This document shows, piece after piece, positions 1 to 9,814 of a stretch of 64,000 nt of DNA (positions within the stretch are counted from its first letter, which is position 1; every line of letters starts with the position of its first letter). The DNA lies in the NCBI RefSeq assembly GCF_021049305.1, contig NZ_CP088081.1, forward strand, positions 3,534,001 to 3,598,000. Reading direction: 5' to 3'. The notes under the pieces are model-generated. The model saw only the letters and a list, made by a program, of their open reading frames with translations, had not been told where the DNA came from and did not search any database. Position numbers and translations under genes: made by a program. Source of the stretch: Ideonella dechloratans (lineage in GTDB: Bacteria > Pseudomonadota > Gammaproteobacteria > Burkholderiales > Burkholderiaceae_C).

Positions 1-447
1 GCAGAAGGCCTTCTCGCCCAGCCCGCGGCTCATGGCCTGCAGGGCCGACTCCACCCGCACCATCTGGCGGTCGATCCAGGCCTGGCTGCGCTCGCCCTCG
101 GCCCGACCGGCCCAGGTCTGCTCCAGCCGCGCCGCGATGCTGGCGTCCAGCAGGCCATCGGCCAGGGCTTCCCAGGTGCGCACCTCGGCGCGCTCGCGCC
201 CGGTGGCCGGGATCAGCTTGCCCACCGGCGAGAGCATGTCCACGTACTCGACGATGACCCGCGAGTCGAACACCGCCTCGCCGCCCTCCATCACCAGGCA
301 GGGCACCTTGCCCAGCGGGTTGGAGGCCAGGATGTCGTCGCGGGCCCAGACGTCCTCCAGCACGAACTGGTAGTCGAGCTTCTTTTCCGCCAGCACGACA
401 CGCACCTTGCGGACGTAGGGACTGGTGAGGGAGCCGATCAGTTTCAT
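1..447 (-). CDS. Glutathione S-transferase family protein (3' end cut by window edge)
   Basis: The minus-strand frame opens at the ATG at 447-445 and reads MKLIGSLTSPYVRKVRVVLA, the typical start of a GST thioredoxin-fold domain with the active-site Ser in the SPYVRK segment. It continues through NPLGKVPCLVMEGG, which contains the cis-Pro and glutathione-binding turn, and then an E/DSR-type glutathione-contact segment (FDSRVIVEYVD). The all-alpha C-terminal domain begins near residue 85 and is cut by the window edge, so about 149 residues are visible of a usual 200-210. Family members conjugate glutathione to electrophiles in the cytoplasm; the substrate cannot be told. It is transcribed divergently from purB across a 142-bp gap. 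Confidence 0.9.
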   Translation of the reverse strand, partial: MKLIGSLTSPYVRKVRVVLAEKKLDYQFVLEDVWARDDILASNPLGKVPCLVMEGGEAVFDSRVIVEYVDMLSPVGKLIPATGRERAEVRTWEALADGLLDASIAARLEQTWAGRAEGERSQAWIDRQMVRVESALQAMSRGLGEKAFC

Positions 448-541
448 GCGTGCGGTCAAGGGGGTGGTTGGCTCGCGATTCTAGCGAAGCCCCCCTGCGC
501 CCGCCGGACCGCCCCGAAAAGGGGTGTCCCCCTTAAAATGA

Positions 542-1963
<1,422 letters not shown>

Positions 1964-1980
1964 GCCGACCCGCAGAGACT

Positions 1981-2053
1981 CCCCCGGGGGTGTCCCGTCA
2001 CCTTGTGACAGGGTGTTTGAAACGTGAAGAATCCCCCCGTCCCGGCAGGGGGG
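1981..2053 (+). other. Hairpin-rich purB-pyrF intergenic spacer
   Basis: Two inverted repeats lie between the purB stop and the pyrF start. GTCAC (1997-2001), loop CTT, GTGAC (2005-2009) is one; CCCCCC (2033-2038) paired with GGGGGG (2048-2053) is the other, ending 18 bases before the pyrF ATG. A CCCCCGGGGG palindrome is at 1981-1990. No T-run follows any of them, so they are not standard intrinsic terminators. They could damp read-through or occlude the pyrF ribosome-binding region. Confidence 0.4.
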
Positions 2054-2071
2054 CTCAGTAGAATCACGGAC

Positions 2072-2890
2072 ATGCATTTCAACGCCCAGCTTTCCCAGGC
2101 CAGCCATGGCCACCAGTCCCTGCTGTGCGTGGGTCTGGACCCGGATCCGGCCCGGTTTCCGGCGGGAATGAAGGGCGACAGCCGGCGCATCTTCGACTTC
2201 TGCGCCCGCATCGTCGATGCCACCAAGGATCTGGTGAACGCCTTCAAGCCCCAGATCGCCTATTTCGCCGCCCACCGCGCCGAGGACCAGCTCGAGCAGC
2301 TGATGGCCTACATGAAGCGGGTGGCGCCCGGCGTGCCCGTCATCCTGGACGCCAAGCGCGGCGACATCGGCTCCACCGCCGAGCAGTACGCCCGCGAGGC
2401 CTTCGAGCGCTACCAGGCCGACGCCGTCACGCTTTCGCCCTACATGGGCTTCGACTCGATCGAGCCCTACCTGAAGTACGAGGGCAAGGGCCTGATCCTG
2501 CTGTGCCGCACCTCCAACCCGGGGGGCAGCGACCTGCAGTTCGAGACCCTGGCCAACGGCGACCGTCTGTTCGAGCAGGTGGCCAGGCTGGCCGCCGGCC
2601 GCTGGAACCGCGACGGCCGCCTGGGCCTGGTGGTCGGCGCCACCTTCCCGGCCGAACTGGCCCGGGTGCGCGAGTTGGCCCCCACCCTGCCGCTGCTGAT
2701 CCCCGGTGTCGGTGCCCAGGGCGGCGACGCCGCGGCCACTGTGAAGGCCGCCTGGCGGCCCGACGGGCCCATCATCGTCAACTCCTCGCGCGCCGTGCTG
2801 TATGCCGGGGACGGGGAGGACTTCGCGCAGAAGGCGCGTCAGGTGGCCCAGGCCACGCGTGACGCGCTCAACGCGGCCCGCCCGGCCTGA
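2072..2890 (+). CDS. pyrF: Orotidine-5'-phosphate decarboxylase
   Basis: 272 aa. It decarboxylates OMP to UMP, the last step of de novo UMP synthesis. The catalytic motif [11 protein letters not shown] is present with the key Lys at residue 95. The longer size and the sequence [13 protein letters not shown] near the N-terminus place it in the type-2 (UMP synthase-like) PyrF subfamily. An in-frame ATG at 2024 would add 16 residues read straight through the upstream hairpin; the start at 2072 ([10 protein letters not shown]) fits family length and is chosen. The next gene begins 4 bases after the stop. Confidence 0.97.
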   Translation: MHFNAQLSQASHGHQSLLCVGLDPDPARFPAGMKGDSRRIFDFCARIVDATKDLVNAFKPQIAYFAAHRAEDQLEQLMAYMKRVAPGVPVILDAKRGDIGSTAEQYAREAFERYQADAVTLSPYMGFDSIEPYLKYEGKGLILLCRTSNPGGSDLQFETLANGDRLFEQVARLAAGRWNRDGRLGLVVGATFPAELARVRELAPTLPLLIPGVGAQGGDAAATVKAAWRPDGPIIVNSSRAVLYAGDGEDFAQKARQVAQATRDALNAARPA

Positions 2891-2893
2891 GCC

Positions 2894-5539
2894 ATGGCCC
2901 GCGGCCCGGCACGGTCCCCGCACCAGCCCGGCGCCATGGACAAGCCTGCCCCCCCGCTTTCCGCCCGGCTCCGGGGGGCGGGACCCGGCCTGGGTCTGGC
3001 CACCGGCGCGGTGACGGCCGCCGTCTGGCAGCTCTGGCCGTCCGGCGGCTGGGCCGGCTGGCAGCTGCTGGGCACCCTGGGGGCCGCCTGTCTCACCGGT
3101 GGCCTGCTGGGCACCTGGTGGACCCGGCAGGTGCTGCAACAGCTCGCAGCCCCGCCCGCCGCGCCGACGGAATCCGAATGGCCGCCCACCCTGCTGGCGA
3201 CGCCGGAGGACACGGCGCCTGAACCCGGCCCGCAGGCCGCCGCCCGCGGTCTGGCCGCCCTCTCCAGCGACGCCATGTTCGCGTCGCTGTCCCTGCCCCT
3301 GATCGCCCATGCGGGCCCGCGCATCCTGGCCATCAATCCGGCCGCGCGGGCCCTGTGGGGCGTGCCGGACGAAGCCGCCCTGCTGCAGCATCCCCTGCCC
3401 GAACTGTTCCAGGTCGGCGACGCACGGACGCGCGTGCAGGCCGTGCTGGAGCAACTTTCCGCCCCCAGCGGCAGCCCCGGGGCGATCGACGGGCCGGCCC
3501 TGTGCTCGGTGCAGCTGGCCGGCGACACCGCCCAGCGGGTGGTGCAGATGCGCTCCATGCGGGTACCGCTGCTGGGCCCGCAGGGCATGCTGTCCTGGCT
3601 GATCCCGGCCGAGAGCCTGCTGGGGCAGTCGCTCACCTCCTCCCAGGCCCTGCTGGCCCACCTGGTGGCCACCAGCCCGGACGTGATCACCCTGACCGAC
3701 CTGCAGACCGGCCGCTACGTGATGGTCAACCCGACCTTCGAGCGCATCACCGGGCTGCAGGCGGCCGAGGTGCTGGGACGGACCTCGGGGGACCTGGGCA
3801 TCTGGCACGACAGCGCCGAGCGCCAGCGCCTGGTGGACGCCTTGCGCGACCGGGACACGGCCCAGAACCTGCCCGCCACCTTCCGCGTGCGAGACGGCCA
3901 GCTGCTGCACATGCAGCTCTCGGCCTCCCGCTTCACGCACGAGGGCAGCGAGTACCTGGTCATCAACGCCCGGGACATCACCCGTGCGGAACAGCTGCGC
4001 CGCGAATACGCAGCGGTGCTGGACACGGCCCTGTTCGGCATCGCCGTCACCCGCGACGCCCACTTCCAGATGGTCAACCCCCGCTTCGAGGCCATGCTGG
4101 GCTGGCCCGCGGGCCGGCTGCAGGGCATGCACGCCAGCCAGGTCTGGCCCACCCCGACCGAGCATGCCGAGGCCCGGGCCCGCCTGCTGCCCCGGCTGGA
4201 AGCCGGCGAGCATGTGGACGAGGAGGTGCGCCTGAAGCGCCGCGACGGCAGCCTCATCAGCTGCCGGCTGCTGGCCCAGGCGGTGCACCCCCAGTACGGC
4301 GAGCGCGACGGCATCATCTGGATGGCCGAGGACATCACCGAGCGGCGCCAGATGGACCAGGACCTGGCGCGCGCACGCGACCAGGCCGAGGCTGCCAACC
4401 GGGCCAAGAGCACCTTCCTGGCCAACACCAGCCACGAACTGCGCACCCCGCTCAATGCCCTGCTGGGCCTGGCCCGGCTGGCCCGTGATCCGGGCGTGGA
4501 CGAACTGCGCCGGCGCCAGTACATCGAAAAGATCAGCGACAGCGCCGAAACCCTGTCGGCCATCATCTCGGACATCCTGGACCTGTCCAAGATCGAGGCC
4601 GGCAAGATGCACCTGGACCGTCTGCCCTTCCGGCTCGACGGCCTGCTGCAGAACCTGCACGAAGCCTACGGCGCCCTGGCCGACACCAAGGGGCTGACCA
4701 TGCGCCTGCAGCGCGACCCCGCGGTGCCCGACGTCGTCGTCGGCGACCCGGTGCGGGTGCGCCAGATCCTCAGCAACTACCTGAACAACGCGCTGAAGTA
4801 CACACGGACCGGCGGCGTGGTGATGGCGGTGCACGTGCTGCACGGCCCGGTGCTGCGCTTCGAGGTGATCGACACCGGCACCGGCATCGACGCCCAGGCC
4901 CAGGCCCGGCTGTTCTCCCCCTTCACCCAGGTGGACAGCCCCGTCAACCGCCGCAACGGCGGCACCGGCCTGGGCCTGTCGATCTGCCGCGAACTGGCCC
5001 GGTTGATGGGCGGCGAGGTCGGCGTGATGAGCGAACCCGGCCACGGCAGCTGCTTCTGGGCCGAGCTGCCGCTGCCCGAGGCCTCGGATGTCGAGATCGA
5101 CAGCTCCACCGGCAGCGACGGGCTGGACCCGGTCCAGGGGGCACGCATCCTGATGGTCGAGGACAACCCGGTCAACATGATGATCTCCGTGGCCCTGCTG
5201 GAGCAGTGGGGCGCGGTGGTCGAGCAGGCCCAGGACGGCCTGGAAGCCATCACGGCCGTGGACCGGGCCAGCGCGCGGGGCCAACCCTTCGACCTGGTGC
5301 TGATGGACGTGCAGATGCCCGGCATGACGGGGCATGAAGCCACCCGCGAGCTGCGCAAGCGCTACCCGCCCAACGTGCTGCCCATCGTGGCCCTCACCGC
5401 CGCGGCCCTGACCTCCGAGCGAGAGGAGGCCCTGGGCGAGGGCATGAACGACTTCCTCACCAAGCCGATCGACCCCCATCGGCTGAGGACGGCCCTGGTG
5501 CGCCTGCTGCGCGCCAACCAGGCCGCGAACGGCCCCTGA
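2894..5539 (+). CDS. PAS-domain hybrid sensor histidine kinase
   Basis: 881 aa (867 if the ATG at 2936 is used). A short cytoplasmic N-terminus is followed by two hydrophobic segments near residues 33-80. Three PAS/PAC-like modules follow (about 115-230, 255-370 and 375-490). HisKA has the motif NTSHELRTPLNALLGL with phospho-acceptor His514. The HATPase domain (about 620-740) has an RQILSNYLNNALKYT N-box and a GTGLGLSICREL G2 box. A C-terminal receiver domain has phospho-acceptor Asp805 in LVLMDVQMPGM and a C-terminal KPID Lys. No separate phosphotransfer domain or partner regulator is adjacent. The ligand is unknown; PAS modules suggest a cytoplasmic redox or small-molecule cue. The gene starts 4 bases after pyrF. 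Confidence 0.95.
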   Translation: MARGPARSPHQPGAMDKPAPPLSARLRGAGPGLGLATGAVTAAVWQLWPSGGWAGWQLLGTLGAACLTGGLLGTWWTRQVLQQLAAPPAAPTESEWPPTLLATPEDTAPEPGPQAAARGLAALSSDAMFASLSLPLIAHAGPRILAINPAARALWGVPDEAALLQHPLPELFQVGDARTRVQAVLEQLSAPSGSPGAIDGPALCSVQLAGDTAQRVVQMRSMRVPLLGPQGMLSWLIPAESLLGQSLTSSQALLAHLVATSPDVITLTDLQTGRYVMVNPTFERITGLQAAEVLGRTSGDLGIWHDSAERQRLVDALRDRDTAQNLPATFRVRDGQLLHMQLSASRFTHEGSEYLVINARDITRAEQLRREYAAVLDTALFGIAVTRDAHFQMVNPRFEAMLGWPAGRLQGMHASQVWPTPTEHAEARARLLPRLEAGEHVDEEVRLKRRDGSLISCRLLAQAVHPQYGERDGIIWMAEDITERRQMDQDLARARDQAEAANRAKSTFLANTSHELRTPLNALLGLARLARDPGVDELRRRQYIEKISDSAETLSAIISDILDLSKIEAGKMHLDRLPFRLDGLLQNLHEAYGALADTKGLTMRLQRDPAVPDVVVGDPVRVRQILSNYLNNALKYTRTGGVVMAVHVLHGPVLRFEVIDTGTGIDAQAQARLFSPFTQVDSPVNRRNGGTGLGLSICRELARLMGGEVGVMSEPGHGSCFWAELPLPEASDVEIDSSTGSDGLDPVQGARILMVEDNPVNMMISVALLEQWGAVVEQAQDGLEAITAVDRASARGQPFDLVLMDVQMPGMTGHEATRELRKRYPPNVLPIVALTAAALTSEREEALGEGMNDFLTKPIDPHRLRTALVRLLRANQAANGP

Positions 5540-5551
5540 AGCCCCGGGGGC

Positions 5552-6313
5552 TCAGCACACCGGCTGGCTGCGCCCCTGCGCGAAGACCCGCAGTTCGCCG
5601 CTGGCGAAAGGCGTCCAGGCTTCGTCCTGGGTCAATGGCTCGGTGGCGATCACCGCCACCCGGTCCTGCGGCGTCGTCAGGTGGGCGAAGTCCACGCTCA
5701 GGTCCTCGTCGCGCAGGCGGGCGGCGCCGAAGGGATGACGCCGCTCGACCCAGTGCAGGTGGGTGGAGCAGTGCGCCCACAGCGCCTGACCGTTGGACAG
5801 CAGCATGTTGAAGGTACCGTGGCGGTGCAGCTGCGGCATCAGCTCGGCCAGGGTGCAGGACAGCTCGTCGATGGCCGGCACGCCCGCATGGGCCTTGGCC
5901 AGCTCCTGCATCAGCCAGCAGAAGGCACGCTCGCTGTCGGTGTCGCCCACCGGGCGGAAGGCGCCGTGCAGCCGCGGGTGGAAATCCACCAGATTGCCGT
6001 TGTGGGCGAACACCCAGTAGCGGCCCCAGAGCTCGCGCTGGAAGGGGTGGGTATTCTCCAGCGCCACCCGGCCCTGGGTGGCCTTGCGGATGTGCGCGAT
6101 GACGTTCTCGCTGTGGATCGGGTAGCCCTTGACCAGCTCGGCCACCGGCGACTGGCGGGCGCTGTGGTGATCCACGAACAGGCGCACGCCCTTGTCCTCG
6201 AAGAAGCCGATGCCGAAGCCGTCCTTGTGTTCCTCGGCGCGGCAGGCCAGGCCGGTGAAGCTGAACATCACATCGGTGGGGGTGTTGGCATTCATGCCCA
6301 GCAGTTGGCAGAT
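5552..6313 (-). CDS. Class II glutamine amidotransferase (YafJ-like) with an apparent ATC start
   Basis: 253 aa if started at the ATC codon 6313-6311. Family members begin M-C-x-L-L-G-M and use Cys2, exposed by Met removal, as the nucleophile. Here the codons read ATC TGC CAA CTG CTG GGC ATG, giving the catalytic Cys directly after ATC. The in-frame stop TGA at 6334-6332 leaves no ATG, GTG or TTG upstream of the Cys codon. The internal ATG at 6295 would delete the nucleophile. A GGGAG ribosome-binding site lies 7 bases before ATC. The rest is intact: KDGFGIGFFED, HIRKATQG, and FAHNGNLVDFHP with the oxyanion Asn-Gly. It is probably a Ntn-type amidohydrolase; the physiological substrate is unknown. 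It is the only gene in its transcript. Confidence 0.88.
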   Translation of the reverse strand: MCQLLGMNANTPTDVMFSFTGLACRAEEHKDGFGIGFFEDKGVRLFVDHHSARQSPVAELVKGYPIHSENVIAHIRKATQGRVALENTHPFQRELWGRYWVFAHNGNLVDFHPRLHGAFRPVGDTDSERAFCWLMQELAKAHAGVPAIDELSCTLAELMPQLHRHGTFNMLLSNGQALWAHCSTHLHWVERRHPFGAARLRDEDLSVDFAHLTTPQDRVAVIATEPLTQDEAWTPFASGELRVFAQGRSQPVC

Positions 6314-6320
6314 TTGAGAA

Positions 6321-6325
6321 CTCCC
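6321..6325 (-). promoter_or_regulatory. Shine-Dalgarno site supporting the ATC start
   Basis: On the minus strand GGGAG sits 7 bases upstream of ATC (6313-6311), an ideal spacing. It is 25 bases from the internal ATG at 6295, too far to serve it. This is what decides the start of the amidotransferase gene. Confidence 0.7.
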
Positions 6326-6457
6326 GTCTCGTCAAGGATGTGGACTTTATGCCCGCCGCCCGCGCTTTGAACAGGCGTTGCGGCCTGAATTCGCACAACA
6401 TCGGCCACACTGCCCCACGCGTTCATCCCGGAGCCGATGTTCTTTCCCGACGCTGCC

Positions 6458-7555
6458 ATGAAGCTCTCCGATCTGTCCAAGGGGCGAGACAACAACTTCA
6501 ACCTGATCCGCATCGCGGCCGCGTATGCCGTCCTGGTCACGCACAGCTTCGCGCTGGCCCTGGGAACCGGTGACGCGGAGCCGCTGCGTCACACCCTGGG
6601 CATGACCCTGGGCTCGATCGCGGTCGATGTCTTCTTCCTGACCAGCGGGTTTCTCGTCACGGCCAGCCTCCTGACCAAGCAGGACAGCCTCGATTTCGTG
6701 GTGGCACGGGTCCTCAGGATCTTTCCGGGCCTCTTGGTGATGCTGCTGCTTTCGGTGTTCGTCGTCGGTCTGGGTTTCACCACCCTGCCCTGGCAGAACT
6801 ACCTCACCGATCCGCACACCTACAAGTACTTCGCCAAATGCCTGACGCTCGTTCGCGGCGTGGACTTCGAGTTGCCAGGCGTCTTCACCGGCAACCCCTA
6901 CCGCAACGCGGTCAACGGCTCACTGTGGACCCTTCCCCATGAGGTCGCGATGTACCTCATCCTGGTGGTCGCCTGGCTTGCCCTGTTCCCGGTGCAGCGC
7001 CATCGCACACGCACATTCCGGCTGCTGCTGATCCTCTCCGCGCTGGTCTCGGGAGCCCGGGTTCTGGCCGGCCACTACGGTCTGATGGATGAGGCAACGC
7101 CATTTCCGCGGCTGTTCTTCATGTTCTTCACGGGCGCCGCCATCTTCGTGCTCCGGGAGCACATCCAGCTCGCCCGCCCGGTCTTTCTGGCCGCGCTTGC
7201 AGCGGTGGTCGCCACCGGCCTGCAGGGGGGGCTCTTCTTTCCGGCCTATCTGCTCTGCCTGCCCTACATCCTGTTTTATATGGCCTACGTGCCGTCGGGC
7301 CGGATCCGGAACTACAACCGCATGGGCGACTATTCCTACGGCATGTACATCTACGCCTTTCCCGTCCAGCAGTCCGTGGCCGCACTGATCCCCCAGATCT
7401 CGGTCCCGGGCATGCTGGCGGCTTCCACGATCGTCACCACGTTGCTCGCGGCGCTCTCCTGGCATGTAGTCGAGCAGCCAGCCATGGGCCTGAAGAGCGC
7501 GGTCCTCTCCGCTGTGCGCGACCTGATCTCCCTCCGCCGGCGTTTGCCCCGCTGA
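6458..7555 (+). CDS. Acyltransferase family 3 membrane protein
   Basis: 365 aa, about ten hydrophobic segments. The N-terminus RDNNFNLIRIAAAYAVLVTH carries the R/K...H arrangement of the OafA/NodX/YrhL acyltransferase-3 family, followed by DVFFLTSGFLVT (family F-x-x-S/T-G-F/Y-x-x). These inner-membrane enzymes O-acylate surface polysaccharides, lipids or antibiotics. An upstream ATG at 6437 would add seven residues, but its GGAG is only three bases away, so 6458 is preferred with some doubt. No polysaccharide genes are adjacent, so the acceptor is unknown. It converges on the next gene, with a 12-bp palindrome CCGGGCGCCCGG at 7556-7567 between the two stops. Confidence 0.88.
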   Translation: MKLSDLSKGRDNNFNLIRIAAAYAVLVTHSFALALGTGDAEPLRHTLGMTLGSIAVDVFFLTSGFLVTASLLTKQDSLDFVVARVLRIFPGLLVMLLLSVFVVGLGFTTLPWQNYLTDPHTYKYFAKCLTLVRGVDFELPGVFTGNPYRNAVNGSLWTLPHEVAMYLILVVAWLALFPVQRHRTRTFRLLLILSALVSGARVLAGHYGLMDEATPFPRLFFMFFTGAAIFVLREHIQLARPVFLAALAAVVATGLQGGLFFPAYLLCLPYILFYMAYVPSGRIRNYNRMGDYSYGMYIYAFPVQQSVAALIPQISVPGMLAASTIVTTLLAALSWHVVEQPAMGLKSAVLSAVRDLISLRRRLPR

Positions 7556-7568
7556 CCGGGCGCCCGGA

Positions 7569-8786
7569 TCAGCGCATCGGCATCAGCAGCCGCAGCAGGC
7601 CGCCGGCACTGACCAGCTTGGCCGGATTGGTCGTTTCCTCCAGCACCCCGGCCATGCGTCGGCGCAGGCCGGCGCTGTGGCGGGCCCGCCAGATCACCAG
7701 ATCGGCCAGCCAGGGGTGGGCATTGATGCGGTTGGCCTTCTCGTAGAGGTCGAACCGCGGCTTGAGGGCCGACAGCCCGGCCTCGTAGCGCTGGCGCACC
7801 GCCGCTTCCTCACCGCCGGCCACCAGGGCCTCGGCGGCCAGGATGCCGGTCTCCAGGGCCTTGCCGATGCCTTCGCCGGTGAAGGAGTAGGTGCTGCCGG
7901 CCGCTTCGCCGGCCACCAGCACGCCCGGTGCGCTCCAGTGGGCGCCTTCCAGCGTGCAGCGCAGCGGCGCCCCCTTGAGCTCGCCCACCCACTGGCCGCC
8001 CTGCACCAGTTCGCGCGCGCTCGGGTGGTGGCGGCAGAAGGCGTCGAACACCGCGCGCAGGTTCACGTCCTGCTTGGCGCTGCGCCCATCGACCAGGGTG
8101 CGGTGGCTGTGGGCGATGCCCACACCGATGTTGAACACCCCGTCCGGGCCGGGGAAGATCCAGCCGTAGCCGGGCCGCAGACTGCGGTGCCAGACCACTT
8201 CCATGGCCTTCAGGCGCTCGGCCATGGCGGGGTGGCGGACGTAGCCTCGCAGCGCCACGCCGCTGGGCACGCGCCGCCGGCACAGGCCAGCCGCCAGCAA
8301 GGCCTGGGGCACCGCGCCGGTGGCCAGCACCACCCAGCGGGCCGAGACCTCGTGCACCGCGTCCCCCTGGCGCAGGGTGGCACCCTGGGCGCGACCCTGC
8401 GCGTCGGTCAGCAGGCCCTCGAAGCGCCAGGGCGCCCGGAACTCCGCCCCGGCGGCCACCGCGGCGTCCAGCAGGATCTGGTCCAGTTCGCGGCGCGGCA
8501 GCACCGCCAGCCGGCCCGGCACCTCCACCCGGCCGCCACGCGGACCGATGCAAGCCACCCGCTCCACCGGATGGGCCCGGGCAGCCACGGTCTCGGCCAC
8601 GCCCAGGCGGGCCAGCGCGGCATGGGCGTCCGGGATCAGGCCATCGCCGCACACCTTCTCGCGCGGAAAGGGCTGCTGGTCCACCAGGCACACCGTCAGG
8701 CCGGCACGCGCCAGCATCTGGGCACAGGCCGAGCCGGCGGGTCCGGCGCCGACCACCAGCACATCGCAGCTCTCAGGCAAGGTCAT
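7569..8786 (-). CDS. Geranylgeranyl-reductase-family FAD-dependent oxidoreductase
   Basis: 405 aa from the ATG at 8786 (MTLPESCDVLVVGAGPAGSA). The Rossmann FAD-binding motif GAGPAGSACAQMLARAG is at residues 13-29, followed by KVCGDGLIP, the Cys-Gly-Asp-Gly/Gly-Leu signature of the geranylgeranyl-reductase family. GYGWIFPGPDGVFNIGVG near residue 205 and GEAAGSTYSFTGEGIG near residue 285 (second FAD motif) are also typical. Relatives reduce prenyl double bonds or halogenate/hydroxylate lipids. With no chlorophyll or menaquinone genes nearby, the substrate is open. The frame continues upstream without stops, but only GC-biased shadow sequence is encoded there. Confidence 0.88.
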   Translation of the reverse strand: MTLPESCDVLVVGAGPAGSACAQMLARAGLTVCLVDQQPFPREKVCGDGLIPDAHAALARLGVAETVAARAHPVERVACIGPRGGRVEVPGRLAVLPRRELDQILLDAAVAAGAEFRAPWRFEGLLTDAQGRAQGATLRQGDAVHEVSARWVVLATGAVPQALLAAGLCRRRVPSGVALRGYVRHPAMAERLKAMEVVWHRSLRPGYGWIFPGPDGVFNIGVGIAHSHRTLVDGRSAKQDVNLRAVFDAFCRHHPSARELVQGGQWVGELKGAPLRCTLEGAHWSAPGVLVAGEAAGSTYSFTGEGIGKALETGILAAEALVAGGEEAAVRQRYEAGLSALKPRFDLYEKANRINAHPWLADLVIWRARHSAGLRRRMAGVLEETTNPAKLVSAGGLLRLLMPMR

Positions 8787-8897
8787 GACGGCATTGTAGG
8801 GAGGCCTTCCGCCTGCGGCCCCACCCGCCGCCACCTTGACGACCATCAAGACAAATACCCACGGGAGCACGCACCATGGGGACTCAAGGAGACCGAC

Positions 8898-9287
8898 ATG
8901 AGCACCGCACTGACCCCCGCCCAACGGGCTGAACTGGGCGCCTTGCTGATTGCCCGCATGGCCACGCTGGAGGAGGAAATCGCCGCCCAGGAGGGCGCGG
9001 GCGGCCGGGTGGCCGCCGCCGCCGAACTGCTGGACGACAGCCGCGAAGGCGGTGTGCAGCGCGAGGCCGACCGCGAGGTCGCCCTGCAACGCACGAGCCA
9101 GGCCCATGGCGAGTTGCAACGCGTGCGCGACGCCCTGGACCGGCTGGAGAGCCCGGGCTTCGGCCTGTGCAGCGCGTGTGGCGAAGCCATCGGCATGCCG
9201 CGCCTGCAGGCCAAGCCCTGGACCCGCCACTGCGTCGCCTGCGAGCGCCAGATGGAGCTGGGCCAGCCGACCCCGCCGCGCCTGTGA
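8898..9287 (+). CDS. TraR/DksA-family zinc-finger protein
   Basis: 129 aa. The C-terminus carries a zinc finger CSACGEAIGMPRLQAK...HCVACE with C-x2-C...C-x2-C spacing, preceded by a long helical region (about residues 10-85) like the DksA coiled coil. DksA relatives enter the RNA polymerase secondary channel and modulate initiation with ppGpp; this short form lacks an obvious D-x-x-D-x-A tip. An AAGGAGA ribosome-binding site at 8886-8892 fixes the start. The next gene follows 59 bases later on the same strand. Confidence 0.88.
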   Translation: MSTALTPAQRAELGALLIARMATLEEEIAAQEGAGGRVAAAAELLDDSREGGVQREADREVALQRTSQAHGELQRVRDALDRLESPGFGLCSACGEAIGMPRLQAKPWTRHCVACERQMELGQPTPPRL

Positions 9288-9346
9288 CCCGGGCCGGCCA
9301 CCCCGCCGCCTGAACCGATCGATTCAATCACCGAGGAGAGAACACC

Positions 9347-9757
9347 ATGAGTACCTATCACGCCGTCGTCTGGATGGACCAGAAGGAAGCCCACGTGATG
9401 CACTTCGACGCCGAGTCGATGCAGGCCGAGCGCGTCAAGTCGCGCAGCCACCACCAGCGCGCGGCCGGCCAGCTGCAGAAGGACACCCACCATGCCGGCA
9501 TGACCGAGAAGGAAGCCGCCGAGTACTTCGGCGCCATCGCCCAGGCCCTGGAAGGCTCGCAAGAGGTGCTGGTGCTGGGCCCGGCCCGCATGCACGAGGA
9601 GTTCAAGGAGTGGACGGCCAAGCACCTGCCGGCCGCGGCCAAGACCATCGTCGGCAGCGAGAAGGCCGACCACCCGACCGACGGTCAGGTGGTGGCCCTG
9701 GCCCGCCGCTACTTCCACAAGTTCGACAACATGGCGGGCAAGGCCGGCGGACGCTGA
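9347..9757 (+). CDS. eRF1/VLRF1-like small protein of unknown function
   Basis: 136 aa, beginning MSTYHAVVWMDQKEAHVMHF. The pattern of an N-terminal beta strand with an internal WMDQKEA segment, a His-rich central stretch (HHQRAAGQLQKDTHH), and a conserved EVLVLGPARMHEEFKEW followed by a terminal TDGQVVALARRYFHKF resembles the bacterial proteins often labelled 'translational machinery protein', thought to be related to the archaeal/eukaryotic release-factor-1 fold. No catalytic motif such as GGQ is visible. A GAGGAGA ribosome-binding site precedes it. Its place directly after a DksA-type gene hints at a stress or ribosome-associated role; this is inference. Confidence 0.7.
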   Translation: MSTYHAVVWMDQKEAHVMHFDAESMQAERVKSRSHHQRAAGQLQKDTHHAGMTEKEAAEYFGAIAQALEGSQEVLVLGPARMHEEFKEWTAKHLPAAAKTIVGSEKADHPTDGQVVALARRYFHKFDNMAGKAGGR

Positions 9758-9814
9758 GGCTCGCCGGCGCCGGCGGGCCGCCCCCGGGAGGGGCCGGCCC
9801 GCCGACTTGCACCA

